A stretch of 64,000 bases of DNA from Mercenaria mercenaria (taxonomy: Eukaryota > Mollusca > Bivalvia > Venerida > Veneridae), in the NCBI RefSeq assembly GCF_021730395.1, contig NC_069373.1, positions 44,482,501 through 44,546,500 on the forward strand, read 5' to 3'. The notes beneath the pieces were generated by a model that was given only the letters and a program-made list of their open reading frames with translations, did no database searches and was not told where the DNA came from. The translations under genes and the position numbers were made by a program. Shown piece by piece: positions 11,667 to 24,690 of this stretch; position 1 is the first letter of the stretch; every line of letters begins with the position of its first letter.

Positions 11667-11805
11667 ATTATTCTATAGGCGTGATTCCTTTTATAAGACG
11701 TGCATTTTCATTCTTATAGACGTGTTCCCATTTTATAGAAGTGTCTTTTTATCTTATAGAAGTGTAACCTTTGATAGATGTGTTTTAATTTCTAGAAGTG
11801 AATTC
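11667..11805. repeat. Short tandem array of TTATAGAAGTG units
   Basis: About six degenerate units of 25-30 bp are centred on TTATAGAAGTGT. The rest of 10660-11850 is AT-rich with no gene seen. Confidence 0.5.
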
Positions 11806-11852
11806 ATCATTTAGATTTGAATCCTCAGTTTTGTGTGTTTGAGTTTTATAAC

Positions 11853-12047
11853 TGAGTCGCACCATGAGAAAACCAATATAGTGAATTTGCGACCAGCATG
11901 GATCCAGATCCGCGCAGTCTGGTCAGGATCTATGCTGTTCGCTTTCAAAGCCTATTGTAATTAGAGAAACCGTTAGCGAACAGCATAGATCCTGACCAGA
12001 CTGCCGGTCGCAAATGCACTATGTTGGTTTTCTCATGGTGCGGCTCA
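11853..12047. mobile_element. Palindromic MITE, copy A (shortened)
   Basis: A full-length inverted repeat. It opens TGAGTCGCACCATGAGAAAA and closes with the complement, ending CGGCTCA. Inner arms carry GACCAGCATGGATCC and GCAGTCTGGTCAGGATC. The same element occurs at 14403-14639 and 27560-27796. Non-coding. Confidence 0.8.
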
Positions 12048-13260
12048 ACTAACGAAGCGGCCCAATGACTATAATTGGAAATAAAAGATGGAACTGTGAT
12101 TAACATTTGGTCATGTCTGTATTTTAAATGTGTTTGAAGAAATATATAAGGTAAAGATACTAATTAAATTTGTATTGCAAACATGTAGAGGTAGGTAAAC
12201 ATGTAACAGGATATGTATCTCACTTGGTTATCGATAGGCAGATCAGGCAGTATCTTTGAATATAGGTGCATAAGTAAAGTATTCGAGAAAATAGTGGAAT
12301 TATATCACAACTGAAAAACAAACCGTTGGTAAAGTATTTAATATAATAGTTTGGTAGTTCACTTCTGAATAACACATTGATCAACATTATCTTGCCTTTC
12401 AATCTAACATTAGATAACATCTGAGGATCTTCATTCTAGTATAGTTCATCTTGTAAATAAACCTGTGCGTTTGTTCAAAACTGCTGAATTTCTTAATCTA
12501 TGCAGCCTGTGGTGTTACACATGTAACACAAACTAGTTATTGAAATGTCTGTAAAATAGAACTTTTAACAAGAAAATGTTTTTAATTATGAACACGAAGT
12601 ATTGATACTTTTCCGCAAACTATTTCAAATTTTACTTATTGAGAGTTATTGTGTTATGTGTTGTTTCTTTTATCTTAGTGGGCATGTATCAACTTTAAAT
12701 GAAGTTACATCAACATCAAAACAACAGAAATATATATACATATATACATATTTAAGCTCCAGCAGTTATATTTAGTGTCAACGTATCAGTTTATATACAC
12801 TTTACGTTAAAGACCGATGGATAAGAGTGCTTGACAACATTGGCGGTCTTCTGACAATAACTAACATGAACTTTTCAAGTCATGTTATCTTTTTTATATA
12901 ATCTCATTGTAAATAAATGACGTTTGTTTATCATTTACCAATACTTTTCCTCAAAAATGATATCTTTTGTTCCATATGTCTTCTTTAAAAGCTTAAGTGC
13001 TCTATAGTAAGTGTTTTGTGTGTTATGTACGTAAATCTATTGTCAGTAAATAAATAAGTAAAACATTGTGTCACGTTATTTTTTGTCAGTACTCCTCCTT
13101 CATGGTACTGAATCCGTCATGCCAACAGGTAATGACAATATTACTTTGATCAAATAGAGTTTTCATATGGAAGCGTTTGTTAAACAAAATTAATTAAGAT
13201 TTCTGGAAGAACAGTTACTGTAGTGTGTCTGAGATGTACCACATCGAGCGGTAATAGCAT
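12048..13260. other. AT-rich spacer, nothing recognised
   Basis: No ORF of note and no conserved motif. A short TATATACATA run lies near 12731. Confidence 0.4.
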
Positions 13261-13263
13261 TAT

Positions 13264-13383
13264 TTGTAGTATACCAGTTTTGTCTTTCCTAACGTGTAGT
13301 ATATCATTTTTTTGTCTTTCCTAACGTGTAGTACACCATTTTTGTCTTTCCTAACGTGTAGTATACCATTTTTGTCTTTCTTG
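13264..13383. repeat. 30-bp minisatellite, four copies
   Basis: Unit TAACGTGTAGTATACCATTT plus TTGTCTTTCC occurs four times with small length changes. The minus-strand ORF over it is a by-product. Confidence 0.75.
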
Positions 13384-13390
13384 ACGACGG

Positions 13391-14402
13391 ACGTGTAATA
13401 TACTATTATATTCTCGACAATTTCGTAATTAATTAAATAAAACATAAAATACATTTTAATTGATTCAATAGACTTTTCATTGTAGTCTTAATGAATAATT
13501 CATACCGATAATCCATGCGCAAATGAACTCTTATTATGATCGAAGTTACATAGTTGTACGGTACACAAAATGAATACTTAATGTTTGAAAGCCGGGTGTC
13601 GCTTGCTTTGAAAGCACATGTTTTCGAATGAAACTTTATACTGAACGATATGAGACGCCATGAAAGAGAAACGTGATTCGTGTTATGAAATACGAAACGA
13701 CTGTTCCTAGGAGATTGCTATGTAGAATTTATACATGTATTTAAGCATTTCAGATAACGAGCCACTTGAACTTAAATTAGTATGAACGCATTTATTGTGT
13801 AAACCAGTAAGCATGCATGATAATATCTACATGTTACATTCAAGTAGAAAATAAAATGTACACATTAAGATACACCTGCACCAAATAAAACTTGTCTGGG
13901 TGACTGTCAATGTCTTCTAAACGATTATTTCTGTTTGGAAATATTGTCTGAAACACTTTTAGTCAGCGCAATACATTTTATGCTACCGCACGAAATTTAG
14001 GATAATCCGCTAGCATGTTCGCTAGCATGACCGCTAGTACTATGTCCCTATTCAAAGGAGAAGATTTTTTTTACCAAGTATTGTTTTGTTGTTGTTTTGT
14101 TTTCCGTTAAGAGTGTTTAAAATCCTGTGAAGGAAATGTTAGTTACTTAATGGGGATATTTCTATTTAAAAATTATCGAGTCATTCCTTTTGAAACGGCC
14201 AGCCAGTTTAACTTTTGAGACTTATGTCTTGTACACACACACCATACTTCCCAATCCTTTCCGCAGTCTTAGTATTGATAAACAATGAACATATAATTAC
14301 GTTGTTTTTTGTTTTTTTTTGTCTGATCTGTTTTGTTTGATGAGTTAATACCAACTACTTCAATATTTACTGAGAAACATTTCGAAGAAAAGAATGATAA
14401 AA
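13391..14402. other. Spacer, nothing recognised
   Basis: AT-rich sequence with only short ORFs. GCTAGCATG-type words cluster near 14010-14035, which looks like chance. Confidence 0.35.
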
Positions 14403-14639
14403 TGAGCCGTGCCATGAGAAAACCAATATAGTGGGTTTGCGACCAGCATGGATCCACCCCAGCCTGCGCATCCGCGCAGTCTGGTCAGGATCCATGCTGT
14501 TCGCTAACAGTTCCTCCAATTCCAATAGGCTTTAAAGGCGACCAGCATGGATCCTGACCAGACTGCGCGGATGTACAGGCTGGTCTGGATCCATGCTGGT
14601 CGCAAAGTCACTATGTTGGTTTTTTGATGGCGCGGCTCA
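14403..14639. mobile_element. Palindromic MITE, copy B
   Basis: Opens TGAGCCGTGCCATGAGAAAA and closes with GCGCGGCTCA. Nested palindromic GATCC blocks make almost the whole 237 bp self-complementary. Confidence 0.85.
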
Positions 14640-15217
14640 AATGTATATGCCTTTGTGCGGTAGTTTACCTTACGTCCATTTGATCTAGTAATTAATGGGT
14701 GATAAACATTAGAGCATATGCCTTATTCCCTAGAGACGAACACAATCCCCTGGTACATAACTTTATTATGCTTATTAACGTACGTTTCTATTTGGTTCTA
14801 TATCCGTGTCCAATCACTTTCGAGGAGCGTCAGTCTGCTGTTTTATTATAGGTCTCGATTGCTTAAAATGTTATGACAGTTATATCTCTAAATAATTCAC
14901 TTGGAAAACTTTCTAAAACATGTTTTGAATTAAACATAAAGATTGTGTCACAATTATAAAGCATATTGTTCATACCGGTTAAAAATCAACATAAATTTAC
15001 ACATAGTTGTTCGGTTCCATTGAGCCGTTTCAATGAGATCCAATTCTTTTGCATATTTCATTTGACATTTAGATAAATGTTTGTCACTTGGAAACTAGAT
15101 AACAGGTTTGGATATGTGTGCTATATATGGAGCCATTTCCACCGGGAATATTTATTACAGTTGCACCAAACAGAAAAGAATATCTAATAAGTTTGCAAGT
15201 ATCAATCGACGGTGGTC
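14640..15217. other. Spacer, nothing recognised
   Basis: No supported gene or repeat. Confidence 0.35.
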
Positions 15218-17338
15218 AAATTGCATGTGAATAAAGAAGCACTTGGAACTGTTTTGCTCTAACCCTTTTGATGGAGTTTTTGAACAATGTAGATTAAATT
15301 CTGTTGTATATTTCATGAAATGTATCAACATACGATAGTTTATATTTAGTTTACAGCCACACATGTTTGTACAAAACAATACCAGTCCGGGTAGGTGTAA
15401 TATTATTTTTTTCTTTGAAAGGGGAATCAAAATCCTGTTTACGTAACCGCAGAAAGACATATGTATTTAAAGTTCCATAAGGCTTGAAAATTTCTATGTT
15501 AAAAACAGACAAAGCAGCTGTCAATATAAATTTTGTGCATTCTTAGATAGTTAAAAAATTTCGATATTGCACATGAAGGTTTACTGTTAGAACTATAAGG
15601 GAGGAAATCAAAACATCAGATTGAGTAATACTTTCTACTGTGTTAACCCATATTCAAACCCTGGACACTTATATAAGGAAACAATTAGCGAAAATAAGCT
15701 TTAAAAAATAAATGTATTTCATGTTTACAACAAAAATGTGGCAGCCATATTATAATCAAATTTATTATGAGCCATTAAATGATCTCAACAAGACCCTGTT
15801 TTGTTTTTAAAAAACTGGAAACACTATTGTGTTTTGTGCAATTCAAAATTATTGTTGTAACTTCTCACACAGGAGTATGCACGAGAATTTCGAAATTTCT
15901 GCATTGTACTGTTTTTATTATTACAATATGTTATATCTACATATACTTTAATGTAATGTAAAATGTTGTATTCGAGAAAAATGTGACAAATTAGATAACT
16001 TAAAGTTTTTGTGCATTTGAAGACTAACCATTTATATAAAATGTTGTAAATTAGCTCAGACATCAATTTACTTACACTTATTATCAAATATTCGTCATAG
16101 AATTAAGATTCATAGTAATAGAAATAGTATCGTGTCCCCAAAACGATATACTGTCATTTAGCTCACCGCTCGTCTGATCTCACAAGTTAGTTCGCTGACT
16201 TTGAAAGACAGATCCCAGCCAAGTAAGGGGATGTGTTTTCTGTGTTTTGTTCTAAAATTAGGGAGCAAAGTAACGGGAAATATGAAAGATTTATTTGCTC
16301 AACTATGCACAAACCAACAAGTACAGGACAAGGTCCTGGAGGTTGTGTAAGAATGTGTTCAGACAAATAATAATGAAAATACATTGTTGTTTTTGATGAG
16401 GCTATGCTCCACTTAGGTTGAATATATAGGTCAAAGTGCATTTGAATAAAGAGGCACTTGGAATTGTTTCGCCCTAACCCTTTGGATGGCGTTTTAGAAC
16501 AATGTATATTAAATTCTGTTGTATATTTCATAAAGTGTATAACATACGATAGTGAATGTTAAGTTTACAGTTTCACATGTTGTTACAAGACAATTTCAGT
16601 ACGGGTAGGTGTAATATTATTCTTTTTTCTCTTAGAAAGCCGAAACCAAATCCTGTTTACGTAACCGCAGAAAGACATATGCACTTAAAGTTCCATATGG
16701 CTTAAAAATTCTATGTTAAAAACGGATAAAGCTGTCAATATAAATTTTGTGCATTCTTAGATAGTTAAAAAAATTCGATATTGCACAAGAAGGTTTACTG
16801 TTAGAACTATAAAGGGAGGTAATCAAAACAATGGATTGAATAATACTTTCTACTGTGTTAATCTCATATTCAAACCTTGGAAACTTATATGAGGAAACAA
16901 TTGATAACTTAAAGTGTTTGTGCAATTGAAGACAAACCATTTGTATAAAATGTTATAAATAAGCTCAGTCATCAATTTACTTACACATGTTATCAAATAT
17001 TCGTCATAGAATTAAGATTCATAGTAATAGAAATAGTATCGTGTCCCAAAAACGTTATACTGTCATTTAGCTCACCGCTCGTCTGATCTCACAAGTTAGT
17101 TAGATGACTTTGAAAGACAGATCCCAGCCAAGTAAGGGGATGTGTTTTCTGTGTTTTGTTCTAGAATTAAGGAGCAAAGTAACAGGAAATATGCAAGATT
17201 TATTTGCTCAACTATGCACAAACCAACAAGTACAGGACAAGGTCCTGGAGGCTGTGTAAGAATGTGTTCAGACAAATAATAATGAAAATACATTGTTGTT
17301 TTTGATGAGGATATATGCTCCACTTAGGTTAAATATAT
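15218..17338. repeat. Tandem duplication, units of about 1.2 and 0.9 kb
   Basis: Unit 1 is 15218-16433 and unit 2 is 16434-17338, with high identity throughout. Unit 2 lacks about 300 bp present in unit 1 (about 15690-15995). The missing part is bounded by a CAATTAG / CAAATTAG microhomology, so a deletion in unit 2 is the simpler reading. ORFs on the minus strand appear in both units and have no family resemblance. Confidence 0.85.
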
Positions 17339-17369
17339 AGGCATAAGCAGATGTAATACATCATAATTT

Positions 17370-17582
17370 TTTGTCTGTTTGTTTTGGGTTCAGTGCCGTT
17401 TTTCAACAGTATTCAGTTATAACCTGTTCTCTGCAAGTAACTGCCAAATTCGACACTTGAATCAGAATGATTTTAGACACAATGTCTTTGATCAATAGTC
17501 ATGGACAACATACGCCTCGCAAGGGGATTGAACGGACGACCCAACGCTCCGTAGATCTGCGCTCTCCTGAGCTAAGCGGGCG
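17370..17582 (-). mobile_element. tRNA-derived SINE (minus strand)
   Basis: Read on the minus strand, CGCCCGCTTAGCTCAGGAGA is an A-box-bearing tRNA-like head. GTCCGTTCAATCCCC is its B box. The body includes TTGGCAGTTACTTGCAGAGA and the tail reads TGTTGAAAAACGGC followed by AACCCAAAACAAACAGAC. The match to known bivalve SINEs is from memory. Confidence 0.7.
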
Positions 17583-17689
17583 AATATAAGAAATATCGAC
17601 AATGATCGTAAGAAGCCGATGATGTAACAGCAAGAGTAATTGCTTTTGCTGCAGTATTGTGTAAAGGCAATGCAAAGCAAACTGTTAAG

Positions 17690-17748
17690 TCTGTTTAAAT
17701 AATGTCTTAATAAGATAGTGTCAACAAGTGAGCTTAAGCAAACTTTTA

Positions 17749-17798
<50 letters not shown>

Positions 17799-18428
17799 TT
17801 TAACAAGATAGTGTCAACAAATTAGCTGAAGCAAACTCTAAATTCTGTATATACAAGGTTTTAATAAAATAGTGTCAACAAATGGGCTAAATAAAGCTCT
17901 AAATCTGTAATTAAATATTGTGAACGAGTGGGCTAAAGCAAACTCTAAAATTTGTATATATAAGGTTTTAATAAAATAGTGTCAACATATGAGCTAAAAC
18001 GAACTCTAAATTCTGTGTATACAAGGTTTTAACTAAAAAGTATCAGCAAACAAGCTGAAGCAATCTATATATAATGTTTTAACAAGAAAGTGTCACCCAA
18101 TGAGCTAAAGCAAACTCTTTATTCTCTGTATATAAGGTTTGAACAAAATAGTATCAATAAATGAGCTTAAGCATACACTAAATTCTATATCAAACAAGTG
18201 TCAACAAATGAGCTTAAGCAAACTTTTAAGTCCGTATATATAAGGTTTAGATAAAAAAGTGTTAAAAATGAGCTAATAACAATCTCTTCAATCCGTATAT
18301 ATCATATTAAGTTTTACCAAACATGTGTCAATAAATGAGCTAAAGCAAACTCTTCTATCCGTATATATAAGGTTTAAACAAACACGTGTCAACAAATGAG
18401 CTAAAACAAACTCTTCAATCCGTATATA
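17690..18428. repeat. 60-bp tandem array, left part
   Basis: The unit contains AGTGTCAACAAATGAGCTAA, GCAAACTCTAAATTCTGTAT and ATACAAGGTTTTAACAAAAT. About twelve units precede a mariner-type insertion, and the array resumes at 19398. A (TA)n run at about 17753-17794 expands one unit's TATATA. Confidence 0.8.
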
Positions 18429-19397
18429 CGAGGGGTGTTCAATAAATACCCGGAAAAGTGCTCTCATTTCTTTATTTCTGGTCTCATTTTGCTAAAAATT
18501 TAAAATATGACGGATATGAACATACTGAATGCAAATACCTAAATTACAGATTTCAGAACATGCACAATATTTATTTGTCGTCTCCTAGGCAACGCCATCA
18601 CCTCAAAAGCGACCCAACGTCATTATGATGCTGTCATATCACACTCAATTAATCAATACAACTCGTGACTACCATTGATTCAATGTTTATCACCATTAAA
18701 TGCATTTTACACCTTCCTAAGAATAAGTAAATACTGTTCATATGATGTTCCTGACGTATTGAAGAAATTGGACACTGAACTGATGCCCTATCAAGGAGCT
18801 ATTTAATTTATTAAATGTGACTGAGCGTTATTTTTCATGTCTGTAACATAAATCGTCAGAAATATTCTCCTGACCACTTTTAAACGTCACGTCCCACTAA
18901 TAAAATTTTGTTTTCTTCAGGGCATTGTCCCTTAAACCTTTTTCAGCATAGCATTTGTCTCTTTCCTTGATTTTGGATTCAGAACACAAAATGTTATCTC
19001 ACATCTCCGTTCAACACTGATTTTCAAGCGACGACCAACTCAATATGCCTGCCAAATATTTTAATGATGTCACATTTATAATTTGACGTTATTGGCGTAA
19101 CGCTTACTTTTCATACCAATATTCACCCAATTTAAAAAAAGGTAGCTTGAAAAATAGGTAAGTGGCAAGTAATGTTTTAGCGCATGTAAAATAGAAAAAG
19201 AGACAAAATTGGGCCGGATGACGTCACATGACGTTGCCATGGGGACTCGCATTTACTTATTATTTATCCAAAGACAATCTAATTTTGACATATCAACTCA
19301 GTATTCCCTAGTCTACATTTTGTAGCATTTTCATTTATTTTTGTTGATACCTGAAGAATTGAGAGCACTTTTCCGGGTATTTATTGAACGCCCCTCG
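18429..19397. mobile_element. Non-autonomous mariner-like element (969 bp)
   Basis: Terminal inverted repeats of about 44 bp start CGAGGGGTGTTCAATAAATA and continue CCCGGAAAAGTGCTCTCA. There is a TA duplication on each side (18427-18428 and 19398-19399). Removing the element and one TA restores the array word CCGTATATATAAGG exactly as in other units. No transposase ORF is present. The first 11 terminal bases match the mariner at 60515. Confidence 0.85.
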
Positions 19398-19580
19398 TAT
19401 AAGGTTTTACAAAACATTTGTCAACAAACGAGCTAGAACAAACTCTTAATTCTGTATATACAAGGTTTGAACAAAATAGGGTCAACAAATAAGCTAAAGC
19501 AAACTCTAAATCTGTAACAAAATGTTGTCAACAAATAAGCTAAAGCAAACTCAAATTGCTATACAGATAAGGTTTTAACA
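19398..19580. repeat. 60-bp tandem array, right part
   Basis: Three further units continue the array after the inserted element and then fade out. Confidence 0.75.
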
Positions 19581-20405
19581 ATCTTATAAATGGACAAAAA
19601 ATTAGTTTAGTCTGTTGGATATTGGATGTCTCATCAATAAATCGTGTATAGCGATATATCTAAATACAATACAAATTGGCTAAACTTTACGCTAGAAACA
19701 TCAATTTCATGACTCCCGAGAAATGGGCTCCAAAATTTCCGTACACATTCAAATGGTAAATCCGGAAGAGACGACTACAAGAAGCGCTCTATGAAATAAA
19801 ATTGATATCAGAAACTGGACCAATACACCGTAAATAAACTTTGCTGTCAGTTTTTAAATTTTGCACAATGATTAATTGCTGTACCGGGTCTCTGTTCAAA
19901 CATTTGTTTTAGTGATATCATTGAGCAAATATGTATATTAGTAAAGACAAATTCCCAAAATAAAGTACATACATTAATACATAAGACAATACAGGAAGGG
20001 ATAAAAATGGTAGACAAGTCTTATAGAATTCTCCCTCGCAGACAAAATAAAACTGTAGGGTATATCGAGCGTCAAGGACGTAGTCTTACAATATGAATCG
20101 TTATTAATCTGAAAATTGGAAAGGGGAAGAGAAAAATCGAGTAGTAATTATAAAAAGCTGTATGTGTAGAATTGTAGAAAGATAGAATAAGTCGAAGATA
20201 GAAATGGAAATGAGACTGTCTCATGGTTACTTAAAGAATCCCTTATATTCGGATATTTACGGTATACATACATGAATAATAAAAAAGTCATGTTATCGTG
20301 ATCATATCAAAGTCTTTATCGAAGTTTCACAGGTTATCAAGAAGATCGTTTTGACAATCATTTCTTTGCACTGCGGTTGAAAAACACTGCAAAATATGGA
20401 GGATA
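19581..20405. other. Spacer, nothing recognised
   Basis: No supported coding or repeat feature. Confidence 0.35.
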
Positions 20406-20410
20406 TTTGC

Positions 20411-20565
20411 TTTTTTTTCAGTGTGATATGGATATTTATCTTTACCGATATTAAGGGAGACAGTTCAATATTTTCACGAAGGCGGAACCTTAGTGAAAAA
20501 ATATTCGAATTGTCTCCCCTATTTGTGAAGATACATTCCGATATCACACTGAAAACAAAGAAATT
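20411..20565. repeat. Hairpin element (MITE-like)
   Basis: Arms of about 65 bp begin TTTTTTTCAGTGTGATATGG and end with the matching complement near ATATCACACTGAAAAC. They flank a GAAGGCGGAACCTTAG loop. Both strands give spurious ORFs here because of the symmetry. Confidence 0.7.
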
Positions 20566-23500
20566 TTCTTATTATTTTATGCTGATTTGTGAAGATCAAT
20601 GAATTTTCTGCTTATTACATGCTTACATAATAAAAAAACACCTACACTTCATGACAAAATTCGGATTTATTTAGGCTACCTTTTTACATATAATGCATTA
20701 GCTAAATAACCATGGGCACTTATAAATTGTGATATCGAATATATTTACATCATATAATGATAATTAAATTGTGCACAAGATATAATGTTAATGTTTGACT
20801 ATATCAAAATCTAATCACATATAAAATTATAATGGTCAATTGTCATCTTATAAATTAAATATATAATTTATTTTAGGTCGATTGTGAAGCATGTTCTACA
20901 CTTTATATTAATCACTCTCGACACCTCCCATCGCCACGAGGGTATGAGGGTAACCCTTATAATGTCATATCTACATAATAAAATAACTCATCTCTAATTG
21001 TTAATGTACAAAAGATAACATAGTAATTATAAAAATACATAGCATATAATAATTAAAGCATAACCTATAATGAGAAAAACACATATAATTATACAATATA
21101 TAATGACACATCTACAATAACATCAACTATCTACAAACAGTATACAACATACTAAGGCGTATAATTATGGTGTAAGCTGAGTCTCCGGTTTTGTATGTTT
21201 ATTTATCAATGAACTAGCATCAGTTGTATGTGTAATATGGGGTCCGGGTGAGTTCAGATTTAGCTGAAGTATTTATTTTGATATTAGTGAATGATGTTGC
21301 CCTTGTTACAGACATAATTTTAGGACTACAGAAACTATGAAATGTTGTACACCATTACTGTATAGAATGCATCTTTTTGTAAATGTCAATAAGAAAAAAT
21401 GTACAATGTAGTTCTTTTTACAATGGTGACTAGCCAGTTGTCAAAGCATTACACTCGTAATGAAACACTTAACTCTTCTAATATGTGTCGGTTTAAATTT
21501 CGTATGTCGTCTGACATTGTTTAAAATCATAATGCATTGATCTAAAAGCTAAAAGTGTTACTGTTTCAATTTTGAAAAGTTTGAAATATGTACTAGTATT
21601 TCATATGGCACAAAATATGTATTTCAAAATATCTGATACTAAAGTTGTATTTGTATAACTTTATGGGTCTGAATTATAAAGAAAGTACTAAAAGAGTACG
21701 TGTATATACGTATAACGACATTTAAATGCTCAGCTTATTAAATAAAACATGTAATAGAGTTATCATTAGCTCGAAGAAGATGTATTTATTACTGAATTAA
21801 GATTATAAAAATGCCAGATAGCAGATACGTAAAAAAGAATGTTACAATATGTTATTAAATTCAGATTGTCTTGGATATAGAAATCTGGTCAGTCTTATTA
21901 AACGTAACTTGCACTATAACAGATTTGGATATAGGATGTTCAGCAAGTAACTAATCAAAATGTTTTTTTTCATTCCGCATACATATTTACAGCGTTTAAA
22001 AGACTAGCATCTGCAAAGACGGAGCACAAAATGAAAAGAAATTAAAAAAATAACATATTACAATATTTCAAAATAATCTTGTGACTGAAGCTTATGTAGA
22101 TGCTATATTGTTAAATTTAGATCAAGTCTCGTTTAAGATCGTCATCCCACTGTTAAAAGAAATATAAGAGTCTCTAGAGATGAAAAGGTAAGTTTTATAT
22201 CTTAATGTCCTGTAAAGTTGGAATGGTATTAGAAATTTTAACAATGTACTACTTACTATGCATTTAAAATAAAGGCTCAGTATTTTGAGGGTAGATTATA
22301 ATTTTAGCGAACTTTTTAGCCTAATGGAGAATTATATCGTCTTAGTACATATTACATTTATTAATGTAATATTGTGTGTATAGTTCGGTGGCCTTCATAC
22401 TTGTTGGAATAAACAGAAACTTAATAGAATAATAAATGTACATATTAACATAACAATGAATGTACGTCATATAAAAATTAATGTACAATGATAAAAGCAC
22501 ATTATACAATAAAAGCACACACTATGTTGGCACATGACAAATCTACATAATTTTCTTAATTATAAACACATCGTATAATGATAATTCTAGCTAATACGTG
22601 TATAATGACAAATCTACATAGTACAATAGTAAATCTACACCATGCAATAAAAGGTGCACAGCTTGTAAAGGTAACACTACATAGTATAATGAAGAAATCG
22701 CATAATAAATAGAAAAATGTACGACATATATGTACAACTTAAAAACTCAGAAGATGTCAAACTCGTAAAAATATCGCATGTTATACCGAAAAAGCTTTTC
22801 AAATATGAGGTAACTTACTGTATATACCATAGTGAATACATGTAGATTTTATTATTATAATTATAAAACTATTTAAAAAATAATAAACTCTATCTTTGTT
22901 TTGTTGGGAATTTGTTTATAAAATTGAATATCTAGGTCGTGTTAGAATGTAATGCCACATCATCCAAACGGATTTGCCATCTGTCAACCTTGTCATTTCG
23001 TTTTTTCGGAAAAGATGGGCGGAGCGATGGTGCAGATCTTGTTTGAATCTATTCTTGTATGAAATTACGTTAAAGTTCAATTTCAAACCCTTCTTACATC
23101 TGCCCTCCACCGTCAATTTTAGCTTGACTTATTGCGTTCAAGATATAAGAAATGTATCTGTTTGTGTTTCCGGTATATAGATTTCATCACAAGTATATAT
23201 TATCAATACTATTCTATGTGAAAATTCATTAAATGAAATACTTTTATGATAGAAACTTTTTTTGAAAAATGTATTTTGGTTATATTTTGAGGTGATTTTT
23301 AATCTTGGTGGCCATATGAATCACATATATTATCGGCAAATGTGTAGGCATGGCTGTTGCATGATAAAATACAGCTTTGTGTTATTTAAAATAAAAATAA
23401 CTAATTTAATCACACCAAGATATAAGTTTGTACAATGTGTTTGCCATCTGGACGGCCATATTGAATATTTGGTACAACGTTGCTTAACACTTTTGTTTCT

Positions 23501-24470
23501 AGTTCTTAAGATAAGCTTCAAAAAGTGTAGCTTGCATCCTAAACATGTGTTTATCCTAACTACATGTATACATCTACCCACACCATTATTTAAGCTGTTT
23601 ACGTTATATTACTGCAAAGTATTACTATAGTCTGCGATAGATATGTTAGTTTTAGTATCTTATTTCAAATTCATAACCAATTATATGACGTTGCTAATAT
23701 TTGCCACATTGGTCTAATTACCTTCTGGATTTAATAAATTAACTTTATATCAAAAATGAAACACAGAAAACAGCTCCTACTTTCCATACAATATCTTCGG
23801 GACAATAAGCACATTTTTTCTTTTGTGTCATTTGTAAAAACCTTTAAATTACATTAAAATTTTACTTTTACTTGTGAGCATAACCTTTATTCCAGGTTCA
23901 GCAGGTTACCAAGTTAGGTCAATATTTTACAAGAATTGCGAATATCACCAAATCATAGATAGAACGAGTTGTTTTGTATGACTCGGTTTGATTGACTCTA
24001 TTGATGAGATTGGATTTCTGTTTAAAAGGGGATAACTTTTGAGAATAACTCATCCCAGGCTGATCACTACCAGATCAAACGTAAGCCTTTTGGATCTTTA
24101 GTGCCAGTTCAGCTCTCCTAGACGAAAATTTAGTATTACTTATCATATGGCCGAAAACGGTCATAGGCCAATATTACAATAATATTTAAAAAAAAATGAT
24201 TATTGCATTATACATTAAGACTTCAAGGCATTAATCAAATCAAAGTCATCAAACAAAATGTTTACTGGATACAATTGAACCGATATAGCAAAAGATAAAA
24301 CAATGTTTCAGTTTGTTACCGTAACCTTGTACGGAAAGAATAACGTGAGCCGGACCCATTGTTGAAAAGAACACATTCTCAAACTATTCCGAGACCTTTG
24401 CTTAATGACTTTATTACTCTAACGACCTTTTTCTGTTCAACAAAAAATATCATTTGTCGTCAACTCAAAT
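20566..24470. other. AT-rich spacer with degenerate short-unit repeats
   Basis: At about 20680-21170 and 22430-22740 a 20-25 bp motif around ATAATGACAAATCTACATA recurs irregularly. The rest shows no supported gene. ORFs of 66-122 codons here have no family resemblance. Confidence 0.4.
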
Positions 24471-24472
24471 TG

Positions 24473-24478
24473 TTTATT
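24473..24478 (-). terminator. Possible poly(A) signal of the LRAT-like gene
   Basis: AATAAA on the minus strand, about 215 bp after the stop codon. It is the first good match downstream. Confidence 0.35.
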
Positions 24479-24690
24479 GATGTTCTTTGAATTATGAGTT
24501 TGATAAATTGGATTTGAGTGAAATAGTATTACCGTGCTATATAATTAGAAAATGAGCTGCCATTTTCACGCACAAATGTCAACGAATGAGCAATTTTTCT
24601 GTCGGCATAGAACACCAGGAAAAGTGTAGAACACCAGGAAAGGTGTCTACAGCAAGTAACTTAAATTCAAGAAAAGTCACATCAGGTATC

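Noticed and set aside
20302-20602. Two opposed ORFs of 68 and 81 codons
   Set aside because: They are mirror products of the 20411-20565 hairpin.
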